Assembly (NCBI GenBank): GCA_002748505.1
Contig: PDSN01000075.1
Location: forward strand, 1 to 19,085
Origin: Gammaproteobacteria bacterium
GTDB lineage: Bacteria; Pseudomonadota; Gammaproteobacteria; Pseudomonadales; Halieaceae
DNA: 19,085 bases
Direction of reading: 5' to 3'
In this document: one piece after another, positions 13,834 through 19,085 of the stretch
Position numbering within the stretch: position 1 is the first letter of the stretch
Layout of the letters: each line of letters starts with the position of its first letter
The notes under the pieces: model-generated
Databases searched by the model: none
What the model was told of the DNA's origin: nothing
What the model saw: only the letters and a program-made list of their open reading frames with translations
Position numbers and translations under genes: made by a program

Positions 13834-13909
13834 GCCCACCACGGCAAAGTGTTGCAGGGGGCTTATCCCAGTGATCAACGAAAGTGCGGCTGGGTGCCCT
13901 TGCGTCATT
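13834..13909. repeat. Flank repeat B, copy 2 (downstream of module 2)
   Basis: Homologous to 12977-13054. A third A flank does not follow: sequence becomes unique after about 13910, so this is the end of the tandem array. Confidence 0.88.
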
Positions 13910-13970
13910 TAGCTGGCGGGACTGATGGTTTGTTATTTAATTGTGCAGGGATTTGCCGAGAGATAACGCC

Positions 13971-14318
13971 GTGAAAATATCCACCCAAACTGCTGAACAC
14001 TATCGCTGGGGTGAGCACTGCGATGGCTGGCATCTTGCAGCGTCAGAGAATTTGAGTGTTATTCAGGAGTCGGTACCTCAAGGCGCGGCGGAGGTTCGGC
14101 ATTTGCACCACCGCGCCGAGCAGTTTTTTTACGTGTTATCGGGCACTGCTACACTGGAAGTCGATGGCGCGGTCAGTGAGCTGGATCCGGGTGAAGGGCT
14201 TTATGTGCCCGCCGGTGCGGCGCATCGATTGAGTAATCAGCATAAGGGTACGCTGGAGTTTTTGGTGATCTCCACGCCGCCCAGCCATGGTGACCGGCAG
14301 GTGTTAACGGCTGAGTGA
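13971..14318 (+). CDS. Cupin domain protein
   Basis: 115 residues from a GTG start, with GAGAG about 9 nt upstream; an in-frame TTG at 13941 has no such support. It is a single cupin barrel. Motif 1 is HLHHRAEQFFYVLSG with candidate metal ligands His44, His46 and Glu50. Motif 2 is PGEGLYVPAGAAHRLSN with His85. The full ligand set is present, so a metal-binding fold, enzymatic or sensory, is plausible, but the substrate is not predictable. Cytosolic. It lies just past the toxin-antitoxin patch and is convergent with the CoA-transferase gene. Confidence 0.9.
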   Translation: MKISTQTAEHYRWGEHCDGWHLAASENLSVIQESVPQGAAEVRHLHHRAEQFFYVLSGTATLEVDGAVSELDPGEGLYVPAGAAHRLSNQHKGTLEFLVISTPPSHGDRQVLTAE

Positions 14319-14396
14319 GCTGTTGTTAGAGCGGATTGACGGTTGACAATGGCCCGCATTGGGGTGGCGGGGCAGGTCATTGTTCAAGACCGCTGC

Positions 14397-14415
14397 CGGC
14401 GCTTCTTTGGCGCCG
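14397..14415. terminator. GC-rich hairpin between convergent cupin and CoA-transferase genes
   Basis: CGGCGC / GCGCCG arms with a 7-nt loop, 9 nt beyond the CoA-transferase stop. No U-tract on either strand. Position favours a bidirectional transcript end, but it is not a classical intrinsic terminator. Confidence 0.35.
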
Positions 14416-14424
14416 ACGCGATTG

Positions 14425-15642
14425 TCAAGATTCGACAAGGTTTTGTATTGTCTGCTCGTCGTAGCCCAGCAAATCGGCAAATATTTCGTGGTTATGTTGC
14501 CCGAGAGTCGGGGCGGGTTGTTCCAGTTCGATAGGTGTACGCGAGAGCTTTATAGGGTTGCCCACCTGCGCTACGGTTTTGGACAGTGGATGCTCGAGGG
14601 TCTGCTGCATTTGTCTGTGTATCACCTGTTCATCTGCAAACACCTGATCGATCCTGTTGATAGGTCCACAGGGAACGCCGCGTTGCTCGAGGGCGTTTAG
14701 CCAATAGGCGGTGTCGTGAGCACTTAGAGCCTGGGTTAGTATTTCACACAATTTGTCACGGTTTTTGACCCGCTGGGGGTTGGTCGCATAGGCCGGGTCT
14801 TTGGCCAGATCAGGGCAGCCTGCGACCTCGCAGAAAGCGGCGAACTGCCCGTCGTTGCCCACCGCCAGGACTATATGTCCGTCGGCGGTGGGGAAAGACT
14901 GATAGGGTACGATACTGGGGTGGGTGTTGCCCATGCGCTGGGGAATTTGCCCGCCCACGATGTAGTTCATGGCAAGGTAGGAAAGGGAGGCTACTTGCAC
15001 GTCTAACAGGGCCAGGTCGATGTGTTGTCCGAGGCCGGATTTTTCCCGCTCGGCAAGCGCAGCCTGAATGGCCACGGCGGCGTACAGGCCGGTGAATAGA
15101 TCCACTACCGCAATACCGACTTTTTGCGGCCCGCCACCGGGTAGTTCGTCGCGTTCGCCAGTGACGCTCATCAGTCCACCCATGGCCTGAATCATAATGT
15201 CATAGCCCGGGCGGTGGCGATAGGGCCCGGTTTGGCCAAAGCCAGTGACAGAGCAGTACACCAGGCGCGGGTTGATAGCGCGGAGTGAGTCGTAATCCAG
15301 GCCGTATTTTTTCAGCCCGTCCACTTTGAAGTTTTCAATCAATACATCGCATTGTGCGACCAGGTCGCGAATCGCCTGCTGGCCTTGCGGACGGGTAATG
15401 TCAATCGTCACCGATTGCTTACCGCGATTGGCGGCGAGGTAGTAGGCGGATTCATTGGTGGGCTCGCCCTGTTCATTTTGCAGGTAGGGAGGCCCCCACT
15501 GGCGGGTGTCATCGCCCCTGCCTGGGCGCTCTACCTTGATCACTTGTGCGCCGAGATCGGCTAACAATTGTCCGGCCCAGGGGCCTGCCAGAATACGGCC
15601 TAGTTCTAATACACGGATATGGGAGAGCGCTTTTTCAGTCAT
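14425..15642 (-). CDS. CaiB/BaiF family (class III) CoA-transferase
   Basis: 405 residues. It begins LSHIRVLELGRILAGPWAGQ, a signature of class III CoA-transferases. The catalytic Asp148 lies in GYDIMIQAMGGLMSVTG; in formyl-CoA transferase this Asp carries the acyl and CoA intermediates. GAQVIKVERPGRGDDTRQWG and the LLDVQVASLSYLAMNY region are also typical. It moves CoA between carboxylic acids; the substrate is undefined and no acyl-CoA dehydrogenase or racemase partner is adjacent. I chose the ATG at 15642; a TTG at 15660 is in frame but less likely. The Shine-Dalgarno before the ATG (TGAGAA) is weak. Divergent from the DUF2868 gene. Confidence 0.93.
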   Translation of the reverse strand: MTEKALSHIRVLELGRILAGPWAGQLLADLGAQVIKVERPGRGDDTRQWGPPYLQNEQGEPTNESAYYLAANRGKQSVTIDITRPQGQQAIRDLVAQCDVLIENFKVDGLKKYGLDYDSLRAINPRLVYCSVTGFGQTGPYRHRPGYDIMIQAMGGLMSVTGERDELPGGGPQKVGIAVVDLFTGLYAAVAIQAALAEREKSGLGQHIDLALLDVQVASLSYLAMNYIVGGQIPQRMGNTHPSIVPYQSFPTADGHIVLAVGNDGQFAAFCEVAGCPDLAKDPAYATNPQRVKNRDKLCEILTQALSAHDTAYWLNALEQRGVPCGPINRIDQVFADEQVIHRQMQQTLEHPLSKTVAQVGNPIKLSRTPIELEQPAPTLGQHNHEIFADLLGYDEQTIQNLVES

Positions 15643-15724
15643 AATTATTCTCAGGGTCAAAAGATTCTTAGTGTAGTGGCTTGCGGTGCCAATGTAAAGC
15701 TAATGTTACTTCTGGGTATGTCTT

Positions 15725-15734
15725 ATAAGCTTAT
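15725..15734. promoter_or_regulatory. Palindrome ATAAGCTTAT in the CoA-transferase/DUF2868 intergenic region
   Basis: A perfect 10-bp palindrome in an AT-rich divergent promoter region. It could be an operator, but short palindromes arise by chance in AT-rich DNA. Confidence 0.25.
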
Positions 15735-15821
15735 GATTAGTATGCTTGTTATTGTTGTATGATATTTTGCTAGCTACGCTGATAAGAGCAACTGCAAGCG
15801 CGTCGCCAAGCGCTGGCACTT

Positions 15822-15836
15822 CGTTATACAATAACG
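15822..15836. promoter_or_regulatory. Inverted repeat CGTTAT-ACA-ATAACG upstream of the DUF2868 gene
   Basis: Perfect 6-bp arms with a 3-nt centre, ending 27 nt before the ATG. The centre contains TATACA, which could serve as a -10. Possible autoregulatory or stress-regulator site; no known operator recognised. Confidence 0.35.
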
Positions 15837-15863
15837 CCGCAAGCCATTTTCAAAGGAACCGCA

Positions 15864-17303
15864 ATGCTGAACGCTGCGCAGCGCGAACTTATCGAAACCG
15901 TTAGATATCTGGAGCAGGCCGGGCAATTGCCCGCCGCCGAGTCGCCGCTGGTGTTGGATCATCAGCAGGCTTTCGAGCAGCGGCTGTATCAGCGCGCCGA
16001 GCAACTGGCCGCACCGCTGGGCCTGAAAGCGCGCCTTGCGGCGATGGGCAGGCGTTTACGTACCGCTGGAGTTTTGTTGGCATTGCTGATGTTTGTGCTC
16101 GGTGCACTGGCCGCGGCGCAGGCGTTTTCCATCGCCGATGAGGGCGGGCGAGTTAATTTTTTCTGGTTGCTGCTGGTCTTATTGGGCGTAAATTTTCTGG
16201 CCCTGGTGTTCTGGTTGGCGTCTCTGCTGTGGCCATCGCGAGGGCAGCGCTTAAGTGGTGCCGCACAGATAATGCAGTATCTTGGCGGCTGGCTAAACCG
16301 CAATTCGCCTCAGCCGGCGGAACTGATCGGCAGGAGCTGGTTTAAAAACAAGGGGCTGGGCGCAGCGGGTTTTTGGCGTTTTAGTGTGTTTTCCCACGGC
16401 TTTTGGCTGGCGTATTTGTTCGGGGGGCTGGCCTGTCTCATGATTATGCTGATGGCGCGTCAATTTGGTTTTGTGTGGGAGACGACTCTGTTATCCCAGG
16501 ATACTTTTGCTGCGGCGACGCGGTTTTTATCCTGGCTTCCCGCCAAACTCGGTTTTGCCGTGCCCGATGCCGATGCGATCACGCTGAGCCAAAGCGGGGT
16601 GAGTCAAGACCTTGAGCAAGCCGATGCCCTGCGCCGGCAATGGGCCAGTTTGTTAATCGGCGCGGTGTTGATTTACGGCTGTGCCCTGCGTTTGTTGTTG
16701 TGGCTTGTATCCTGGTTGATGTTGGTTATTGCTACCAGGCGGGGGAAATTACCGCTTAATCAGCCCTATTATGTGCGTCTGCGCCACCAGTTTACCGTGG
16801 CGGAGCAGAAGCTGGGGGTGGTCGACGCCGATGTAGCACACGCTCAGTCCACAGCGGGGGCTGTGTCGCTGGCGGCAAAAGATCTGGCTGTGCCAGCATT
16901 GTTGGTGGCATTGGAACTGGATAACAGAACGCCGTGGCCGCCATCCCTGTGTGAGGGCGATCATATCGCCGGTCACGCCCAGGACAGAGACAGCCAGCAC
17001 CGTGTATTGCAGGCCGTGCAGGGCAGCGACTTGCCGCTGTTGGTGGTGGCTGATTTCTGGCGCACACCAGACCGCGGCACCATGCGTTATCTCACCCAGT
17101 TAAAAACGGCGGCCAGAGCAAATGTGCAATTGGTCTTGCTGTCCAATTATCCCGTCGATCTAAATGACGCAAGCGGTGACGCGGCGCAAAAACTGTATGC
17201 CTGGCACGCTCTGGCAGTGCAGCTGGGGCTTTCCCAAGAGCAGGTCGTGCCGGTGATGGCCAGCACCCAATGGCGGTTGGAGGCACAGCAAAATGAATCC
17301 TAA
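15864..17303 (+). CDS. DUF2868 membrane protein
   Basis: 479 residues. The N-terminal ~65 residues are cytosolic and helical. Hydrophobic segments follow at about 67-88, 98-123, 178-198 and 261-290, with a large extracytoplasmic portion possible between the last two. The C-terminal ~190 residues are soluble and include LLVVADFWRTPDRGTMRYL. I recognise the DUF2868 family mainly by its architecture and by its standing partner: it overlaps by 11 bp the gene for a DUF3482 GTPase, the pairing also seen in Pseudomonas. No enzymatic motif is visible. AAAGGA lies about 6 nt before the ATG. It is probably an inner-membrane scaffold or partner of the GTPase. Confidence 0.85.
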   Translation: MLNAAQRELIETVRYLEQAGQLPAAESPLVLDHQQAFEQRLYQRAEQLAAPLGLKARLAAMGRRLRTAGVLLALLMFVLGALAAAQAFSIADEGGRVNFFWLLLVLLGVNFLALVFWLASLLWPSRGQRLSGAAQIMQYLGGWLNRNSPQPAELIGRSWFKNKGLGAAGFWRFSVFSHGFWLAYLFGGLACLMIMLMARQFGFVWETTLLSQDTFAAATRFLSWLPAKLGFAVPDADAITLSQSGVSQDLEQADALRRQWASLLIGAVLIYGCALRLLLWLVSWLMLVIATRRGKLPLNQPYYVRLRHQFTVAEQKLGVVDADVAHAQSTAGAVSLAAKDLAVPALLVALELDNRTPWPPSLCEGDHIAGHAQDRDSQHRVLQAVQGSDLPLLVVADFWRTPDRGTMRYLTQLKTAARANVQLVLLSNYPVDLNDASGDAAQKLYAWHALAVQLGLSQEQVVPVMASTQWRLEAQQNES

Positions 17304-18693
17304 GCAGGCCCTGGATAAGGCGATAAAAGTCGCGGTTGTCGGTCACACCAACTCCGGCAAAACCTCCTTACTACGCACCTTGCTGCGCGACAGCGAATTT
17401 GGCGAGGTATCCGATAGCGCCGGTACCACACGCCATGTGGAAGGTGGCGCGGTATTACTCGATGGCGAAGCGGCGCTGGCACTTTACGACACCCCTGGAC
17501 TTGAGGACTCTATCGGCCTGCTGGAGGCGGTGGAAGGCAGTGACAGCACTGTGCCTGCCAAAGGTCATCAGTTATTGACCTCATTTATCAGTCGCGCCGA
17601 GCAACATCCTGATTTTGAACAGGAAGTAAAAGTGCTGCGGCAATTGCTGGCGGATGACTTACTGTTTTATGTGATTGATGTGCGCGAGCCTGTTTTGGGC
17701 AAGTATCGCGATGAAATGACCTTGCTGTCCTACGCCGCCAAACCGATTATTCCGGTGCTGAATTTCATTGCCTCAGAGCGTGCGCGCACAGCGCAGTGGC
17801 GCGAGATTCTGGCGCAGTACAACCTGCACGCCCAGGTCGATTTTGATACGGTGGTATTTCGTTTTGATGATGAGCAGCGCTTGCTGCGGAAAATGCAGAG
17901 CCTGCTGCCCGCCAGGCACGATCAGTTGGAAGCGCTGCTGCAGCAACGCCAGTTTGAATGGCGTCGCCTGCGTCAGTTGGCGGCGGATTGCTGTGCCGAA
18001 TTACTGCTTGATTGCGCGGCGTATTCTCAGTACACCACGCCTGACGCCGCCGCATTGGAAGCAGCGCAACAACAGTTACAACAGCGTTTGCGCAATATAG
18101 AAAAGCGCGCCCAGCGTGAGGTGTTGGCTGTGTTTGGTTTTGATCGCGATGATGTACGTCTGCGCGCGCTGCCGGTTAAAGATGGTGTGTGGCAGGCGGA
18201 TCTTTTTGACGCCAGCCTGCTGAAAAATCTGGGCATCGATGTGGGCGGTGGTTTGGCCAAGGGCGCTGCGGTGGGTGCCAGCCTCGACGTGTTTACCGGC
18301 GGTTTGTCCTTGGGCACGGCGACGGCGGTGGGTGCAATTGCTGGTGCGCTGTGGTCTACCCGGGACAGGGTGGGGCGACGATTAAGCGCGGTGTTAAACA
18401 GAGAGCACCGTATTTGTGCCGATGACTCTACCCTGGCGGTGCTGTGGCATCGCCAGCGCGCGCTGCTCTACACGGTGCAGTCGCGCGGTCATGCCTCCAC
18501 CACCACTACCGAGCTTGCGCCGCAGCCAGCCGCTGCACAAATGCCGAAGGATTTTTCCAAATGGTTAAAGCGCATTCGCGCCAATCCACACTGGAGTGTC
18601 CTGGTGCAGGAGGATGGCGACCGTTCAAAAGAGCGCGAGGCGCTGCTGCGAGAAATCAGCGCCGAGCTGCTGTTGTCTCTGGGTGAGTCTTAA
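17293..18693 (+). CDS. GTPase with DUF3482 domain
   Basis: 466 residues. The N-terminal Era/TrmE-like G domain shows G1 GHTNSGKTS (Gly17-Ser25), G2 GTTRHV, G3 DTPG, and a degenerate G4 (VLNFIAS instead of NKxD), so guanine specificity is less certain. After a helical, Gln-rich middle comes a glycine-rich hydrophobic stretch at about 317-353 (GGGLAKGAAVGASLDVF onwards), which could contact or enter the membrane. The rest matches the DUF3482 pattern. The ATG overlaps the DUF2868 stop by 11 bp and has GGAGG 9 nt upstream, so translation is coupled; stoichiometric partnership is likely. The stop codon overlaps that of the convergent msrA. Biological role unknown. Confidence 0.9.
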   Translation: MNPKQALDKAIKVAVVGHTNSGKTSLLRTLLRDSEFGEVSDSAGTTRHVEGGAVLLDGEAALALYDTPGLEDSIGLLEAVEGSDSTVPAKGHQLLTSFISRAEQHPDFEQEVKVLRQLLADDLLFYVIDVREPVLGKYRDEMTLLSYAAKPIIPVLNFIASERARTAQWREILAQYNLHAQVDFDTVVFRFDDEQRLLRKMQSLLPARHDQLEALLQQRQFEWRRLRQLAADCCAELLLDCAAYSQYTTPDAAALEAAQQQLQQRLRNIEKRAQREVLAVFGFDRDDVRLRALPVKDGVWQADLFDASLLKNLGIDVGGGLAKGAAVGASLDVFTGGLSLGTATAVGAIAGALWSTRDRVGRRLSAVLNREHRICADDSTLAVLWHRQRALLYTVQSRGHASTTTTELAPQPAAAQMPKDFSKWLKRIRANPHWSVLVQEDGDRSKEREALLREISAELLLSLGES

Positions 18694-19085
18694 GCGTTAA
18701 ACTTTTTTTCGTAGCGGTGGCAGTAGGGCTCTTTGCCGGTTTTGCCGTAGTACCGCTGATGGTCGTCCTCGGCAATCCAGAAGGTATCGGCGTGAATCAA
18801 TCTGGTGGCGACCTTGTAGCCATTTGCGGTTAATTGCCCGATCAATTGTTCAACAATCTGTTTCTCTTCGTCGTTGCGATAAAACACCGCGGAAATATAC
18901 TGCGGGCCGATATCCGGCCCCTGACCGTTTTCCTGACCGGGATCGTGTATTTCAAAAAATGCTTTGGCCAGGGTTTGGTAATCGGTTTTATCGGCGCGAT
19001 ACAGCACCTCGACTGTTTCGATATGGCCTGTGCGACCAGTGCATACCTCGCGATAACAGGGGTTTTGGGTATGCCCACCCATATA
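18690..19085 (-). CDS. msrA: Peptide methionine sulfoxide reductase MsrA, N-terminus beyond window edge
   Basis: About 131 residues are visible, open to the right edge. YMGGHTQNPCYREVCTGRTGH, split here as the start of the visible part, continues with HIETVEVLYRADKTDYQTLA, FFEIHDPGQENGQGPDIGPQ and YISAVFYRNDEEK, all typical of MsrA, which reduces methionine-S-sulfoxide in proteins. The catalytic GCFWC motif should lie just upstream, outside the window. HADTFWIAEDDHQRYYGKTG and the EPYCHRYEKKF end fit the usual C-terminal half; the Cys here could serve as resolving cysteine. The Met at 19082 is internal, not the start. Its TAA overlaps the GTPase TAA within TTAA at 18690-18693. Confidence 0.93.
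   Translation of the reverse strand, partial: YMGGHTQNPCYREVCTGRTGHIETVEVLYRADKTDYQTLAKAFFEIHDPGQENGQGPDIGPQYISAVFYRNDEEKQIVEQLIGQLTANGYKVATRLIHADTFWIAEDDHQRYYGKTGKEPYCHRYEKKFNA

Noticed and set aside
11015..14000. CRISPR array or insertion sequence
   Set aside because: The only repeats are the two A and two B flanks; there are no short regularly spaced repeats, no terminal inverted repeats with a transposase gene, and no cas-like genes.

Overview
The window looks like a chromosomal segment of a gammaproteobacterium. The best guess is the Pseudomonadales/Cellvibrionales neighbourhood, because it carries a FabY-type ketosynthase, a RibB with a degenerate GTP cyclohydrolase II domain, a YbfF-type esterase, a DUF2868/DUF3482 pair and a tRNA-Val(UAC)/tRNA-Asp(GUC) pair. 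Assignment below order level is a guess. Most of the window is dense, ordinary core genome. The exception is a short accessory patch of about 1.9 kb directly downstream of tRNA-Asp.

Layout. 1-1406 (minus): a KefB/C-like cation:proton antiporter cut by the left edge, preceded by a small DUF6316-like protein. 1632-4043 (plus): a lipoprotein Ntn-hydrolase of the penicillin/acyl-homoserine-lactone acylase family. 4088-6409 (minus): an operon of thiolase followed by RibB. 6718-8568 (plus): FabY, initiating ketosynthase of fatty-acid synthesis, divergent from the thiolase. 8771-9331 (plus): YdjA-like nitroreductase. 9336-10145 (minus): unrecognised lipoprotein. 10220-11014 (plus): YbfF-like esterase. 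11015-11331: a gene-free stretch with three DnaA-box-like 9-mers. 11332-11688 (minus): QueD. 11836-12012 (plus): tRNA-Val and tRNA-Asp behind a near-consensus stable-RNA promoter.

The accessory patch (12013-13910) begins with the C-terminal remnant of a tyrosine integrase facing the tRNA, the usual scar of an island integrated at a tRNA. It continues with two tandem RelE/HigB-type toxin-antitoxin modules. Each module has an almost identical upstream flank (A, about 120 bp) and downstream flank (B, about 77 bp), while the proteins between the flanks are strongly diverged. The promoters have the same geometry (TTGTC[T/A], 17 bp, TACA[G/A]T). In both, the predicted transcription start falls on the A of the toxin ATG, and an 18-bp inverted repeat overlaps the -10; the two repeats share outer bases but differ in inner bases. 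This cassette-like organisation is the most interesting observation in the window.

After the patch the core resumes: a cupin protein (plus), a CaiB/BaiF CoA-transferase (minus), a membrane DUF2868 protein overlapping a DUF3482 GTPase (plus), and MsrA (minus) cut by the right edge. Homology statements rest on recognised motifs and remembered family sequences; no database search was run.
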